Below are positions 1 to 10,762 of a stretch of 64,000 nucleotides of DNA, in pieces. A program made the translations under genes and the position numbers. The first letter of the stretch is position 1; each line of letters begins with the position of its first letter. Source of the stretch: Rhodopirellula baltica SH 1 (GTDB lineage Bacteria; Planctomycetota; Planctomycetia; Pirellulales; Pirellulaceae); contig NC_005027.1 in the NCBI RefSeq assembly GCF_000196115.1, positions 6,816,001 through 6,880,000 on the forward strand, in the 5' to 3' direction. A model generated the notes under the pieces. The model did no database searches. It was not told where the DNA came from and was given only the letters and a program-made list of their open reading frames with translations.

Positions 1-1
1 C

Positions 2-235
2 ATCGATCCTCTGACCACTGCTGGGATGAAGCTGACACTGGCAACCAAATGCGAAGGCAGCATCGGCGGCGGTTTTCGCGAACGAGAGTGTGCCGCGGGC
101 GATGCGTTGCCTGAGTTGGTGCCAGTGCGAGTCGAATTGGAGGCTCTGCAGGGCCAGACCTTCGTCAGCGAGTGGTTGGATGAAGGGCGGCTTCTGTTGC
201 GAACGACCGAGCAGCCTGGTTTAGCGGCCGCTTGA
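2..235 (+). CDS. C-terminal fragment of an unidentified protein
   Basis: The reading frame is open from the left edge and stops at 233-235, leaving 78 codons, so the true start lies outside the window. The visible tail (key stretch GMKLTLATKCEGSIGGGF, then an acidic region ending LRTTEQPGLAAA) has no membrane segment, repeat or metal motif. I do not recognise the family. The frame has codon use like its neighbours and is followed by about 110 bp before pyrF on the same strand, so it is probably a real gene, possibly co-transcribed with pyrF. The internal ATG at 26 is unlikely to be the start because coding-like sequence continues upstream of it. Confidence 0.5.
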   Translation: MDPLTTAGMKLTLATKCEGSIGGGFRERECAAGDALPELVPVRVELEALQGQTFVSEWLDEGRLLLRTTEQPGLAAA

Positions 236-344
236 TCGACTTTGTCCGCCGTCAATGAAAAGTCACGGAAGCTGGGCCGACAATTTGCCCGAAATCCGAT
301 AGCATTCCGACTGTTTGGATTCAGACTTCAACGGGGTGTGATTG

Positions 345-1250
345 ATGACATTTGCCACGCAGCTCAATGCGGCAATCTTGCGGACCGGATCGGTGACTTG
401 CGTGGGTTTGGACCCGCGATTGGAGCAGTTGCCCAAGCCGCTTCGGGACAGTGTTTCGGAGAAACGGAAGGATTCCGTTGCGGCCGCTTACACGCAATTT
501 TGCTGTGAGATCATTGACGCGGTCGCGGGTTTGGTGCCCTGCGTGAAGCCCCAAGCCGCTTTTTTTGAGCAACTCGGCCCAGCCGGGATGGTTTCGCTGG
601 GCGAAGTCATTTCTCATGCGAATCAAGCCGGATTGATCGTCATCACCGATGGCAAGCGGAACGATATTGGCAGTACCGCGACGGCTTATGCGGACGCTTA
701 TTTGGGAAGTGCTGAACCCGATCGATCGCCCTGGGGAAGTGACGCGTTGACGGTCAGTCCCTATTTGGGGCGAGACAGCCTGGAGCCCTTCGTGGAGGTT
801 TGTGACCGACGGGCGGCGGGCATCTTTGTTCTTGTGAAGACCTCAAATCCCGGTGGCGGCTACCTGCAAGATCTCAGTGTCGATGGAAAGACGATCTATC
901 AGTCCGTGGCGGAGCTGGTCACGGAACTGAACAAGTCTCGACTGGACGCTGATGGCTACGGGCCGGTTGGTGCGGTGGTTGGAGCAACCTATCCCGAGCA
1001 ACTCGTTGAACTGCGGAAGGCGATGCCGCACAGTATTCTGTTGGTTCCCGGATTTGGGGCTCAGGGCGGATCGGCCGATGATGTGCGTGCGGCGATGGAT
1101 GCCAATGGAGCCGGCGCGGTCGTGAACAGTTCTCGGCATATTGTCTTTGCTCACAAGCGTGAAGAGTTCTCGGTCGCTGCGGATGAGAGCAATTGGCAAG
1201 ATGCGGTTCGGGCGGCGACCATTCAGATGAACGAGCAGCTGAAGGGCTAG
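345..1250 (+). CDS. pyrF: Orotidine 5'-phosphate decarboxylase (type 2)
   Basis: Catalyses the last step of UMP synthesis, decarboxylating OMP in the cytoplasm. The 301-residue length fits the longer PyrF type 2 subfamily. Near residue 102 it has the catalytic DxKRxDI motif (seen as DGKRNDIGST), with Lys104 and Asp107 as the expected active-site residues. The N-terminal GLDPRLEQLP, the mid-protein SPYLGRDSLEPF and the late LVPGFGAQGG phosphate-loop segment also match the family. The ATG at 345 is chosen over the TTG at 342 because a G-rich stretch (GGGGTG) precedes it and the family starts near this point. No other pyrimidine gene is adjacent, so it appears to be a stand-alone locus. Confidence 0.95.
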   Translation: MTFATQLNAAILRTGSVTCVGLDPRLEQLPKPLRDSVSEKRKDSVAAAYTQFCCEIIDAVAGLVPCVKPQAAFFEQLGPAGMVSLGEVISHANQAGLIVITDGKRNDIGSTATAYADAYLGSAEPDRSPWGSDALTVSPYLGRDSLEPFVEVCDRRAAGIFVLVKTSNPGGGYLQDLSVDGKTIYQSVAELVTELNKSRLDADGYGPVGAVVGATYPEQLVELRKAMPHSILLVPGFGAQGGSADDVRAAMDANGAGAVVNSSRHIVFAHKREEFSVAADESNWQDAVRAATIQMNEQLKG

Positions 1251-1707
1251 CCTCGGGGTGTGTCGGGTTGCGTGTTCGGCGAGAAATGATCGTCGCTTTG
1301 GAGGTTGGGGTGCGTCATGCGGTCGCCCCACGCAGCCACCTAGCGTTCCAAGTGCGGCAGGCTCGGCGAACCTCCGAGCCTACCCCATTGCCCCATGTTT
1401 CGGTTTGAGTGCTGGTGGGGAGTGCTGCGCAGGTGCGTAGACAGGGGAGTCGGGCAGTCAAGGGCCGGTATTGTCGACTGAGGTTCGATTTTTTGTGCGA
1501 CACAATGTCGCTGATCGTTCGCTGGCCTTGCCCTCGCAGGTGTTTCCGACTGATAATCCCGGCCCGCGCTCGGAAGAGTTGCGCGGATGCTCTATTACTT
1601 TTTCTTGTCTCGTCAACGTTGCTCGGTCGTGTTGCACTCGGGGGATCCCTCAGGTGCGAAATGCGGTTTGGGGTTTGGTTTCCGTTGGCGTGTGATTTGG
1701 ATCGATC
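1251..1707. other. Intergenic region upstream of the respiratory operon, with two hairpins
   Basis: This 457-bp gap separates pyrF from actA and should hold the promoter of the respiratory operon, although no clear -35/-10 pair stands out. Two inverted repeats are visible. At 1360-1380, GGCTCGG and CCGAGCC arms surround a 7-nt loop, a planctomycete-style repeat hairpin that may end pyrF transcription. At 1497-1511, GCGACA and TGTCGC flank CAA, which could be an operator. Short frames here look like chance. No Shine-Dalgarno sequence precedes actA. Confidence 0.5.
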
Positions 1708-2412
1708 ATGAAACGTTTTTTGTTTCCACGTTGGGTCAATCCCTTCTTGGGCGTTCTAGGACTGGCCATTGTTGGCGGAGGCGTGTACGCCGCTGCCATG
1801 GGTGGATTGGTCACGGACCCTCAGACTCTCAACGTGGGCTATCAACCGACTCAGCCGGTCCCATTCAGTCACGCGATTCACGCGGGACAGTTGAAAATGG
1901 ATTGTCGGTACTGCCACAACACCGTTTTTGATGCCGCCCACGCTGCTGTGCCTCCAACGGCAACCTGCGTGAATTGTCACTCGCCCGCCGCTGAGAACGG
2001 TCAAACGGCTTTGGGTGCGGTTCACACCGACAAAGCCAGCTTGGCACCGATCCACGAGAGTTGGAAAACCGGTCGCAGCGTTGCCTGGAAGCGAATTCAC
2101 AACTTGCCCGAATTCGTTTACTTCAATCACGCCGCACACGTGAATTCCGGCGTCAGTTGCGTTTCCTGCCACGGACGCATCGACCAAATGGAAGTCGTGT
2201 ACCAACACGAGCAACTGTCGATGGCATGGTGTATCACTTGTCACCGCAACCCGAACGAACACCTTCGCCCGGTTGAGTTTGTCACCAAGCTCGATTGGAA
2301 AGCGGAAGACCACGATTGGGGCGAGTTCGCTGATCAAGCGGAATTCGCGAAAGCCCATCGAGAAGAACACAACATCAATCCACAAGTCCATTGTGCGGTT
2401 TGTCACCGATAG
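1708..2412 (+). CDS. actA: Alternative complex III subunit A, pentaheme cytochrome c
   Basis: First subunit of alternative complex III, which oxidises quinol and passes electrons to cytochrome c or directly to the oxidase. A single N-terminal membrane anchor (about residues 10-32, FLGVLGLAIVGGGVYAA) is followed by a periplasmic domain. That domain has five CxxCH heme sites: CRYCH, CVNCH, CVSCH, CITCH and CAVCH. Five hemes and 234 residues match known ActA proteins. It lies directly upstream of actB with 70 bp between them. Function rests on the heme count plus the perfect act gene order downstream; the family assignment is firm. Confidence 0.93.
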   Translation: MKRFLFPRWVNPFLGVLGLAIVGGGVYAAAMGGLVTDPQTLNVGYQPTQPVPFSHAIHAGQLKMDCRYCHNTVFDAAHAAVPPTATCVNCHSPAAENGQTALGAVHTDKASLAPIHESWKTGRSVAWKRIHNLPEFVYFNHAAHVNSGVSCVSCHGRIDQMEVVYQHEQLSMAWCITCHRNPNEHLRPVEFVTKLDWKAEDHDWGEFADQAEFAKAHREEHNINPQVHCAVCHR

Positions 2413-2482
2413 TCCATCGAGAACAACTGGCCCGCTGAATTCGGCTGACTCACCGCAAACTGAACTGAGAAGATTTTCCTCC

Positions 2483-5400
2483 ATGACCACTTCGACCCAA
2501 GACGCCGGTTTCGATTCCTCCGAAGCCTCTTCCTCGTCCGCTGCAGGCAAACCGCAGTACTGGCGAAGCTTGTCGGAATATCGTCAAGACGACACGTTCG
2601 TCAACGAATTTCTGCATCGCGAATTTCCAGTCGCGGCGTCGGAATTCCCCGAGGGTGTGTCGCGTCGTCGATGGATGCAAATCATGGGTGCGTCGCTGGC
2701 CATGGCCGGCGCAGCTGGGTGTCGTTATCCCGAAGAATTGATCGCTCCGTTTGTGCTTCGTCCCGCGGACCGTGTGCCGGGTGAAACCTATCAAGCAGCG
2801 ACCAACTTCGAACTCGCCGGTGAAGTCCAGCATCTGCTGATTACTTGCGTCGATGGCCGTCCGATCAAAGCCGAGCCCAACACGACTCACCCCGCAGGCG
2901 GCGGAGCGGGGACTTACGCACAAGCCTGCGTGCTCGGGCTGTACGATCCCGATCGAGCCCGCGGCGAAGCCGGTGTGCCGATTCAATACGACAAAACCGA
3001 AAAACGTCGCATCGAAACCGATTGGGAATCATTTGCAAACTACGGCCAAGCTCTGCTGCGTTCGGTTGGCGATGGCCAATCGGTCGCGGTGATGATGTCG
3101 CCGACGACTTCGCCGACCACGCTGCGAATGATCGGCGAGTTGCAAAAGAAGTTGCCCGCCGCATCGGTTTGCGTTTATGACTCGATCGATGGTGGCTTGA
3201 TGAACGAAGCCACCCAGCGTGTCTTCGGCAAACCATCCGCACAAAAGTTTGATTTCACCGAAGCCGAAGTCATTGTTTCCTTCCAGTCGGATTTCCTGGG
3301 CAGTGATGCCGGAAGTCAAAACAACTCACGCACGTTCGCGGCCAAACGCGATCCAATGCGGGAAGAAACAAAGGGCCAAATGAGTCGTCTGTACGTCGCC
3401 GAAGGCGGGTACACGACCACCGGAGCCGCCGCCGACGTTCGCATTGCGATTCGCCCCAGCCAAATGAAGGCTGTTTTGGCTGAACTTGGCCGCCGTGTCG
3501 AAAAGGTCAAAGCCGGCGAAACGCTAGGCGAACAATACGACCTTGAAAATCTGCCCGAAAAAGGCGCCGCATACAACGAAATCGAAGCCGCAGCTCGATT
3601 GGATCGATTCTTGAACGCCGCCGCAACTGACTTGGCCGCCGCTGGCGACAAGGGAGTCGTGGTTGTTGGGGAAACATTGGGTGCCGACGCGATTGTCGCG
3701 GGCATCGACATAAACTCAAAACTCGGTTCGCTCAGTTCAATCCAAACCTTCCGCCCAATCGCCGGAACGGAACTGAAGAATCAGATTTCGCTCAAAGACG
3801 CATTCGTTCGAATCAATAGCGGCGATCTAAGCACGGTTTTGTTTGTTGACACGAACGTCGTTCATACCGCACCTGGTGACTTGAACTTCACCAAGGCTCT
3901 TGAGCGAGTCGAGCACTCGATTTATTTGGGCATCTACGACGACGAGACCGCAGAGAAATGTGGTTGGTCGTTGCCGATGAGCCACCCACTGGAATCCTGG
4001 GGGGACTGCGTCGGAATCGATGGTCACTACGGCGTTTGCCAACCGCAAATCATGCCGCTTCTAGGTGGTCGCTCCGCCGCAGAAGTCCTGGCGTTGATGT
4101 TGGACCAAGAAGTCACCGATGGTGAAAAATTGGTCCGCCGCACCGCGGATTCGGTTTCGGGAGCGGCTATCAGCGATCGTCAGTGGCGAAAGTTGTTGCA
4201 CGACGGTTTCTCCGAAGACGTTGTTGTTTCGGCCGAAGAAGTCTCTGCCGGCGATACATCCGTTGAACTGCCAGGTGAACTTCCCGAAGTCACGCTGGAC
4301 GTTGATCAAGATGACATCGAAGTGGTCTTCACCGCATCGGAAGCTCTTTACGACGGTCGCTTTGCCAACAACGGTTGGTTGCAGGAGTTGCCTCAAGCCC
4401 TGACGAAGTTGGTTTGGGACAACGCGGCGGTCATGAGCCCTCGCACCGCGGAAGCATTGGGAATCAAGCACGGTTTGATGGTCGCGATTCGTCGCGGTGA
4501 TTCTTCGGTTGAATTGCCCGTTTACGAGATGCCCGGTTGTGCACCCGGCGTCATCACCACTCAGATCGGCTACGGCCGAACTCGTGTCGGTGCGGTTGGC
4601 GGTTCGACCGAAATGGGTGTCGACCCAGTCGGTGTCAACGTGTCGCCAGTCCGATTCACGGATTCGATGTTGTACGCTCACCCGGTCGAAGCGCGTCCGC
4701 GTTACACCGAGTACGAATTGGTCACGACCCAAGACCACTGGGCGATTGATGAACTCGGACGTGACGAAGCCGAAAGCCGCAGCTTCAGCCTGATTCGCGA
4801 AGGCACGTTGGAACTGCTCAACAAGCTGCCTGAGTTCACCGAAGCCAAAGGACCTCACGTCCCATCGGTTGGCGAAGAAGGTTCGCTTTGGAAAGAACCA
4901 ATCAATTCGATCGAAGAAACCCAAGAGCAAGTGCCTCAGTGGGGCATGTCGATCGACTTGACCAAGTGCCTTGGTTGCAACGGCTGCGTGATTGCTTGTC
5001 AAAGCGAAAACAACGTGCCGATCGTCGGCAAAGAACAGGTCGGCAACAGCCGCGAAATGCATTGGTTGCGAATCGACCGCTACTTCCAAGGCGATCCAGA
5101 CGTTGCTGACATCGTTCAGGAACCGGTCACCTGCATGCACTGCGAAACCGCACCTTGCGAACAGGTTTGCCCCGTCGCGGCGACGGTTCACACAAACGAA
5201 GGTCTCAACGCGATGACCTACAACCGCTGCATCGGCACGCGGTACTGTGCGAACAACTGCCCCTACAAAGTTCGCCGCTTCAACTACTTCAATTACAACA
5301 AAGAAGTCGGTGTCGGCTACGGCATCGATGCCTACCCTGGTTCGATCGAAAAGGCCAACCGCAAATTGCAACAGTTGGTGCTCAACCCCGATGTCACCGT

Positions 5401-5890
5401 TCGCGGTCGTGGGGTCATGGAAAAGTGCACCTACTGTGTCCAACGCATCGAGCACGCCAAGATCGACGCTCGCAAAGACGGCGGCCGTCCGGTTCGCGAT
5501 GGTGAAATCGTCACCGCTTGCCAAGCTGCTTGCCCAACCAATGCGATCGAGTTCGGCAACATCGCGGATCCCGAATCCGCTGTTGCGAAAGCCAAGGCTG
5601 ACATTCGCAGCTATGGCATGTTGAGCCAGCTCAACGTCAAACCGCGAACGACTTACAAAGCTCGAATTCGCAACACACCTCTCGCTTTGATGACTCGTTC
5701 GCAAATCGATGATTTGTCGCTCGAGAAACCTCATCACGGCCATGGAGAGCATGGCGAGCACGGTCACGATGATCACGGAAGCGACGATCATGGCCATGGC
5801 GAAGGCGAACACGGTCACGACGATCACGCTCATGGCGAAGAAGAGCACACCCGGAACATGAATCGTCCGTTCCAGTTGCCGATCGTCTAG
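2483..5890 (+). CDS. actB: Alternative complex III subunit B, molybdopterin-like/iron-sulfur fusion
   Basis: A 1135-residue peripheral electron-transfer subunit. The ATG at 2483 is chosen because the longer frame overlaps actA coding sequence. About residues 59-80 form a twin-arginine-type signal ([13 protein letters not shown]) ending in a lipobox-like AAGC. Residues 80-770 are the molybdopterin-oxidoreductase-like half, which in this family lacks the cofactor. From residue 829 come ferredoxin-like Cys clusters: [35 protein letters not shown] and CTYC...CQAAC. In the third, Thr replaces a Cys, which fits the one [3Fe-4S] centre known in ActB. The last ~45 residues are a His/Asp/Glu/Gly-rich tail, unusual and probably metal binding. 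Confidence 0.93.
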   Translation: MTTSTQDAGFDSSEASSSSAAGKPQYWRSLSEYRQDDTFVNEFLHREFPVAASEFPEGVSRRRWMQIMGASLAMAGAAGCRYPEELIAPFVLRPADRVPGETYQAATNFELAGEVQHLLITCVDGRPIKAEPNTTHPAGGGAGTYAQACVLGLYDPDRARGEAGVPIQYDKTEKRRIETDWESFANYGQALLRSVGDGQSVAVMMSPTTSPTTLRMIGELQKKLPAASVCVYDSIDGGLMNEATQRVFGKPSAQKFDFTEAEVIVSFQSDFLGSDAGSQNNSRTFAAKRDPMREETKGQMSRLYVAEGGYTTTGAAADVRIAIRPSQMKAVLAELGRRVEKVKAGETLGEQYDLENLPEKGAAYNEIEAAARLDRFLNAAATDLAAAGDKGVVVVGETLGADAIVAGIDINSKLGSLSSIQTFRPIAGTELKNQISLKDAFVRINSGDLSTVLFVDTNVVHTAPGDLNFTKALERVEHSIYLGIYDDETAEKCGWSLPMSHPLESWGDCVGIDGHYGVCQPQIMPLLGGRSAAEVLALMLDQEVTDGEKLVRRTADSVSGAAISDRQWRKLLHDGFSEDVVVSAEEVSAGDTSVELPGELPEVTLDVDQDDIEVVFTASEALYDGRFANNGWLQELPQALTKLVWDNAAVMSPRTAEALGIKHGLMVAIRRGDSSVELPVYEMPGCAPGVITTQIGYGRTRVGAVGGSTEMGVDPVGVNVSPVRFTDSMLYAHPVEARPRYTEYELVTTQDHWAIDELGRDEAESRSFSLIREGTLELLNKLPEFTEAKGPHVPSVGEEGSLWKEPINSIEETQEQVPQWGMSIDLTKCLGCNGCVIACQSENNVPIVGKEQVGNSREMHWLRIDRYFQGDPDVADIVQEPVTCMHCETAPCEQVCPVAATVHTNEGLNAMTYNRCIGTRYCANNCPYKVRRFNYFNYNKEVGVGYGIDAYPGSIEKANRKLQQLVLNPDVTVRGRGVMEKCTYCVQRIEHAKIDARKDGGRPVRDGEIVTACQAACPTNAIEFGNIADPESAVAKAKADIRSYGMLSQLNVKPRTTYKARIRNTPLALMTRSQIDDLSLEKPHHGHGEHGEHGHDDHGSDDHGHGEGEHGHDDHAHGEEEHTRNMNRPFQLPIV

Positions 5891-5951
5891 GGATTCACTC
5901 CCTGCCCCGCATTCCTACTCCGAAATCAACCCTCCTTTCTCAGCCCTTTCC

Positions 5952-7373
5952 ATGTCTCTCGCAATCCCAAACGGACTGGATAATTCGAACGATCGGCCCG
6001 GTCAGCGTGCACCGCTGGTCCTAGGCGATACGAATTATCACTCGATCACCGAAGCGGTCTGCAAGATCGCCGAGCAACCGCCGTCTCGTGCGTGGGTGAT
6101 CGGGTTTTTGGTATCCGTCCACTTGGCGACCATGTTGGGTTTGTGCATCGCATACCTGATCTACACCGGGGTTGGTGTTTGGGGTAACCGAGCACCTATT
6201 TTCTGGGGTTGGCCGATTGTCAACTTCGTGTTCTGGGTCGGGATTGGTCACGCAGGAACGCTGATCAGTGCGATTTTGTATTTGTTCCGCCAAGAGTGGC
6301 GAACAAGTATCAACCGGACCGCCGAGGCCATGACGATTTTCGCCGTTGTCTGTGCGGGGACGTTCCCGGGCATTCACGTCGGTCGAGCTTGGCTCGCGTT
6401 TTGGCTGGCACCGTACCCCAGTTTGAACCTTTGGATGTGGCCTCAATTCCGCAGTCCACTTTTGTGGGACGTTTTCGCGGTTTCGACCTACGCAACCGTT
6501 TCTTTGTTGTTCTGGTACATGGGGATGGTTCCCGACTTGGCGACCTTCCGTGACCGCAGCAAGAATCCTTTCCGACGAGCCGCTTACGGTGTTCTCGCAC
6601 TCGGATGGAGCGGGTCGTCGCGACACTGGATGCGATACGAAAAGGCTTACGCATTGTTGGCCGCTTTCGCCGCTCCACTGGTTTTGTCGGTGCACACGAT
6701 CGTGTCCTTTGACTTCGCGGTTTCGCAGGTTCCCGGTTGGCACACAACGATCTTCCCTCCTTACTTTGTCGCCGGTGCAATTTTCTCCGGTTTCGCGATG
6801 GTGATCACGCTGATGGTCCCCGCTCGCTCGATCTTTAACATTGAAAAACTGATCACGATCCGGCACTTGGAAAACATGTGCAAGATCATCCTGACCACCG
6901 GTCTGATCGTCGGTTTGGCATACGGGACCGAGTTCTTCATCGCTTGGTTCGGCCAAGTCCCGGAAGAGAAATTCGCGTTCGTCAACCGAGCCTTTGGTCC
7001 GTATTGGTGGGCGTATTGGACGATGATCACCTGCAATGTGATCTCGCCCAATATCTTCTGGTCAAAGAAGGCACGCACGACACCTTGGATCATGTTCGTT
7101 GTCTCGATCTTCGTGAACATCGGAATGTGGTTCGAACGCTTCGTGATCACGATCACCAGTCTTTCACGTGACTACTTGCCCAGTGCTTGGGCGTACTTCA
7201 GCCCAACGTGGGTCGATTGGTGCATGTTGATTGGCTCGTTTGGATTGTTCTTCACCCTGTTCCTGTTGTTCTGCCGATTGATGCCAATCATCAACATGGC
7301 GGAAACCAAGGCGACACTCGCCAAAGAATTGCACATGGCTCACGCCGACCATTCGCACGAGGGCGACCACTGA
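5952..7373 (+). CDS. actC: Alternative complex III subunit C, NrfD-like quinol-interacting membrane protein
   Basis: A 473-residue polytopic membrane protein of the NrfD/PsrC family with roughly ten hydrophobic helices. It is the expected quinone-binding partner of the ActB iron-sulfur domain. Recognisable segments include [19 protein letters not shown] near residue 84 and the late helix containing [11 protein letters not shown]. The protein ends in a short His-rich tail ([13 protein letters not shown]), echoing the tail of ActB. It sits 61 bp after actB and 84 bp before the actDE fusion on the same strand, in the canonical act order. Identification is firm from context and helical pattern. 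Confidence 0.93.
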   Translation: MSLAIPNGLDNSNDRPGQRAPLVLGDTNYHSITEAVCKIAEQPPSRAWVIGFLVSVHLATMLGLCIAYLIYTGVGVWGNRAPIFWGWPIVNFVFWVGIGHAGTLISAILYLFRQEWRTSINRTAEAMTIFAVVCAGTFPGIHVGRAWLAFWLAPYPSLNLWMWPQFRSPLLWDVFAVSTYATVSLLFWYMGMVPDLATFRDRSKNPFRRAAYGVLALGWSGSSRHWMRYEKAYALLAAFAAPLVLSVHTIVSFDFAVSQVPGWHTTIFPPYFVAGAIFSGFAMVITLMVPARSIFNIEKLITIRHLENMCKIILTTGLIVGLAYGTEFFIAWFGQVPEEKFAFVNRAFGPYWWAYWTMITCNVISPNIFWSKKARTTPWIMFVVSIFVNIGMWFERFVITITSLSRDYLPSAWAYFSPTWVDWCMLIGSFGLFFTLFLLFCRLMPIINMAETKATLAKELHMAHADHSHEGDH

Positions 7374-7457
7374 GTTTGTCCGTCGCGACTTTCGCGATTG
7401 ACACCTCTTTGACGTGCTGAATCCTGATCACTGAAAACTGTTCATTGAAATTTTCCC

Positions 7458-8990
7458 ATGACTGAATCCCAACCCATACCGCAGACGGTCGCCGACGACA
7501 AAAAGGTCCACGGTGTCGTCGCTGAATTCACGGATGTCGATTCGCTGTTGGCAGCATGTCGTCGTGTTCGCGACGCGGGCTACACGAAAGCGGATGCGTT
7601 CACGCCGTTCCCGGTTCACGGGATCGACACGGCGCTTGGGATCAAACCAACCGTTTTGCCATGGATCTCTTTGGCAGCTGGTTTGACCGGAACCACGATC
7701 GCACTTTTGATGCAGATCAGCTTGAACGGTCAAACCGACTTGTTCGAGGGAATTCAGTACCCATACATCATCTCGGGCAAGCCCTTCATCTCGTTGCCGG
7801 CCTTCATTCCGGTCACCTTTGAGTTGACGATTTTGCTCGCGTCGTTCGGAACGTTCTTCGGCATGTGGGCTCTGAACGGTTTGCCACGGTTCAGCAACCC
7901 GATGTTCACCAGTCCGCGCTTTGATCGTGTGACCGACGACACGTTCTTCTTGTTTCTGGATGCCAAGGATTCGCGATTTGACGAAGCCGGGGCCAAAGCA
8001 TTGCTGGGGGAACTCGGCGGTGAATTTGTCGAACCGGTGTTGGAAGACGATTCGTCCAAGGTCATTCCAAAGGGTTTGTTGATCGCATTGGCAACTGTGA
8101 TTTGCCTCTCGTCGATTCCTGCGTTGGCTGTGTTGCGTATGCGAGTGACCAAAAGTAGTTCGCCTCGTTTCCACATCTTCCCCGACATGGACTTCTCTCC
8201 TTCGAAAGACGCACAGCAAACGACGACATTGTTTGCAGATGGTCGTGCCATGCGTCCAGATGTTCCAGGAACGGTTCGCCGAGGTGAGATGGATTGGGAC
8301 TTGAATTTCAAGACCGGCATCGACATGGACGAACTGGCCAGCATCGATCCTCCTCGCGCGGCTCAGTTGGTTGCCATGCAATCCGATGTTGCCGTGGACG
8401 ACGAAGATGAAGTGGTTTCGGAAGCTGACGTCGATGCACCAGCAGAAGACCAAGACGGTGAAGCGGCCGATGCATCTGAGCCTACCGCTGAAGAGAGTGC
8501 CGCTAGTGAAACGGCTGACAACACACCTTGGTTGAGCGAGAACCCGCTTGAGCTGAGCGAAGAAGCTTTGGCTCGCGGCCAACAACAATTCAATATTTAC
8601 TGCTCGGTTTGCCACGGCATGAACGGTCGCGGAAACGGATTGGTCAATCGTCGTGCTCAGAAAATCTTGGCGACGACCTGGACACCACCATCGAACATGC
8701 ACGACCCAACGCTGTACGCGGACGTTTATCCCGACGGCAAGTTGTTCAGCACGATCACCAACGGTGTTCGCAAGATGCCGGGTTACGCGTCGCAAATCAA
8801 AGCAAAAGATCGTTGGGCCATCGTCGCCTACGTGCGGGCGTTGCAGGCCAGCCAAAACGCAACGTTGGAAGATGTTCCTGGATCCGAGCGTTCAAAAATC
8901 GAAAAAGAACAGGCCGAAGTTCAGGCTCAATTGAAAGCCGCTGCGGAAGCCGAAGCAGCCAAGGCGGCAGAAGCTGCCAACGCCGAATAG
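7458..8990 (+). CDS. actDE: Fused alternative complex III subunits D and E (DUF3341 + monoheme cytochrome c)
   Basis: A 510-residue protein combining two subunits that are separate in most bacteria. Residues 1 to ~205 are ActD (DUF3341): an N-terminal GVVAEFTDVDSLLAACRRVRDAG domain followed by two membrane helices. A further helix near 212-232 leads into an ActE-like cytochrome c part, with an acidic Ala/Glu-rich linker at about 310-365. The heme site CSVCHG is at residue 382 and the likely distal Met is in the RKMPGYAS segment near 440. The C-terminus is a charged Ala/Glu/Lys helix. No separate actE exists between here and actF, which supports a true fusion rather than a duplicate domain. 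Confidence 0.9.
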   Translation: MTESQPIPQTVADDKKVHGVVAEFTDVDSLLAACRRVRDAGYTKADAFTPFPVHGIDTALGIKPTVLPWISLAAGLTGTTIALLMQISLNGQTDLFEGIQYPYIISGKPFISLPAFIPVTFELTILLASFGTFFGMWALNGLPRFSNPMFTSPRFDRVTDDTFFLFLDAKDSRFDEAGAKALLGELGGEFVEPVLEDDSSKVIPKGLLIALATVICLSSIPALAVLRMRVTKSSSPRFHIFPDMDFSPSKDAQQTTTLFADGRAMRPDVPGTVRRGEMDWDLNFKTGIDMDELASIDPPRAAQLVAMQSDVAVDDEDEVVSEADVDAPAEDQDGEAADASEPTAEESAASETADNTPWLSENPLELSEEALARGQQQFNIYCSVCHGMNGRGNGLVNRRAQKILATTWTPPSNMHDPTLYADVYPDGKLFSTITNGVRKMPGYASQIKAKDRWAIVAYVRALQASQNATLEDVPGSERSKIEKEQAEVQAQLKAAAEAEAAKAAEAANAE

Positions 8991-9111
8991 TTCGTTCCAG
9001 TGATCGGCGGGCGGTTCACCGCTCTTGCCGAGAACTAGGAACGTCCGACGCCGGACTAACCGGCAACGAAAACAGTCATTTCATCACTTAGTCTCAGCCC
9101 TCACATTTCCC

Positions 9112-10353
9112 ATGTCACACAAAGCGGTCGCTATCAAGCCTGCCGATGACCCGGCATTCCAACTTCCCGCCTCTTTGGCCGGGTTGTCGCTGCCCATGAT
9201 CATCGGTGGCATCGTGGCACTGGTCGGCGGTGCGTTCTTCTCCAACTCTGCCATTGGCGGCCGATTTGGGATGTCATCGTACTTGGTGGCTTACATGTAC
9301 TGCCTGACCCTCGCGATTGGGTCGCTGTTCTTCGTCTTGATCCAGCACCTCACTCGTGCGGGTTGGAGCGTTGTGGTTCGACGAGTTGCTGAGCTGATGA
9401 TGATCATGGTCATCCCACTAGCACTGCTCTTCATCCCCATCGCGGTCTCGGCTTACACCGGATCGTTGTACGTTTGGTCGCTCGAAGGCTACCAAGCTGA
9501 TCACGGGATCCCCTCGGCAATCTGGAAACAAAAAGAACTTTGGTTGAACCCCAACTGGTTCGTCGTGCGTTCTCTGATTTACCTGACTGTCTGGTGCGGA
9601 ATCGCGGCCTGGTATTACCGCGGTAGTCAGCGTCAGGACGAAACCGGCGAAATCACGATCACCGAAAAACTGCAAGCTCGCAGTGGCCCCGCGGTCATCG
9701 CATTCTCGTTCTGCACGTCATTTGCGGCGTTCGATTGGGTGATGAGCCTCGCACCAATGTGGTTCTCGACCATGTTCGGCGTTTACATCTTTACTGGCAG
9801 CATTTTGTCCGCTCACTGTGCAATTTGCCTGTTCAGCTTTTTGCTGCAGCGTGCCGGTGCGATGCGAGATGAAGTCACGGTCGAGCACTACCACGACCTG
9901 GGCAAACTCATCTTCGGATTCATTTGCTTCTGGGGATACATCTCGTTCAGCCAATACATGCTGATCTGGTACGCCAACATTCCGGAAGAAACGCACTGGT
10001 TCTACACCCGTTCGACCGATGGATGGTTCAACGTTTCGGTCCTGCTGATGGTCCTTCACTGGGGACTACCGTTCGCAGGCACGATGAGCCGCCACGTCCG
10101 TCGTCGCCCTTGGTTGATCACAAGCTGGGCCGCCTACATCCTGGTTTTGCACCTGGTTGACCTGTACTGGATCATCATGCCCGAAGCCGGCATGGGGCTC
10201 GGTGGAGCCACCGGGATCATCGCGACGCTGGTCTGCGTGATCGGAATGGCCGCATTGATGTTGGGCCTGATGCTCAAATTAGCCGCTGGAACACGTGTTG
10301 TTGCTGTTCGCGACCCTCGATTGGGTGAGTCGCTGGCATTCGAAAATTTCTAA
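9112..10353 (+). CDS. actF: Alternative complex III subunit F, NrfD-like membrane protein
   Basis: A 413-residue polytopic membrane protein, the second NrfD-like subunit of alternative complex III and a paralogue of ActC. About ten hydrophobic helices are visible, beginning with LPMIIGGIVALVGGAFFSNS. Family-typical segments include FAAFDWVMSLAPMWFSTMFG and FGFICFWGYISFSQYMLIWYANIPEE. The ATG at 9112 is preferred because the 29 extra codons upstream are hydrophilic and lie in the gap after actDE. It closes the act part of the operon; the gap to the next gene is 72 bp. Confidence 0.92.
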   Translation: MSHKAVAIKPADDPAFQLPASLAGLSLPMIIGGIVALVGGAFFSNSAIGGRFGMSSYLVAYMYCLTLAIGSLFFVLIQHLTRAGWSVVVRRVAELMMIMVIPLALLFIPIAVSAYTGSLYVWSLEGYQADHGIPSAIWKQKELWLNPNWFVVRSLIYLTVWCGIAAWYYRGSQRQDETGEITITEKLQARSGPAVIAFSFCTSFAAFDWVMSLAPMWFSTMFGVYIFTGSILSAHCAICLFSFLLQRAGAMRDEVTVEHYHDLGKLIFGFICFWGYISFSQYMLIWYANIPEETHWFYTRSTDGWFNVSVLLMVLHWGLPFAGTMSRHVRRRPWLITSWAAYILVLHLVDLYWIIMPEAGMGLGGATGIIATLVCVIGMAALMLGLMLKLAAGTRVVAVRDPRLGESLAFENF

Positions 10354-10425
10354 ACCGTTCTGCGTTTTGCGGCAATTTGCCGCTGGTCGGACACCACCCA
10401 TCTCCTTTCTACTGAATCCTTACTC

Positions 10426-10722
10426 ATGGCAGCCTACGACGACCTCAATGTCAAACGAATCGCGGTCATTAGCGTGATCTCGATCTTGGTCACTGCGGTT
10501 ACCGTGTTAGCGGTCCAGGTCCTGTATTTCGCGATGGCGGACATTGTCGATGGACGCAAGGTTCAATCGGCTTCGTACACGCGGCAAAATGCGGTGCTGG
10601 CGGAGCAATCCGACGAAATTTCGCGTTATGGCGTGGATCCAGATACCGGGAATGTGACTGTGCCCGTTGAAGACGCAATGAAAAAAATGGTGAAGGAAGC
10701 TGGCTCACACGACGAAGCCTGA
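10426..10722 (+). CDS. Small single-helix membrane protein of the respiratory operon
   Basis: A 98-residue protein with one N-terminal membrane helix (about residues 12-35, AVISVISILVTAVTVLAVQV) and a hydrophilic remainder ending in Asp/Glu/Ala. I do not recognise a named family. It lies between actF and the sco gene with gaps of 72 and 40 bp, so it is clearly co-transcribed with them. It may be an accessory subunit or assembly factor of the alternative complex III-caa3 unit; this is inference from position only. Its reading frame and spacing leave little doubt that it is a real gene. Confidence 0.7.
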   Translation: MAAYDDLNVKRIAVISVISILVTAVTVLAVQVLYFAMADIVDGRKVQSASYTRQNAVLAEQSDEISRYGVDPDTGNVTVPVEDAMKKMVKEAGSHDEA

Positions 10723-10762
10723 GATTTCCGAACCTTCCACTGATCACACGAAAACCACTTTG

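Noticed and set aside
4061-5848. A 595-codon minus-strand frame opposite actB
   Set aside because: It is the mirror of a strongly coding, well-recognised gene; its translation has no known motif and follows from the codon bias of actB.
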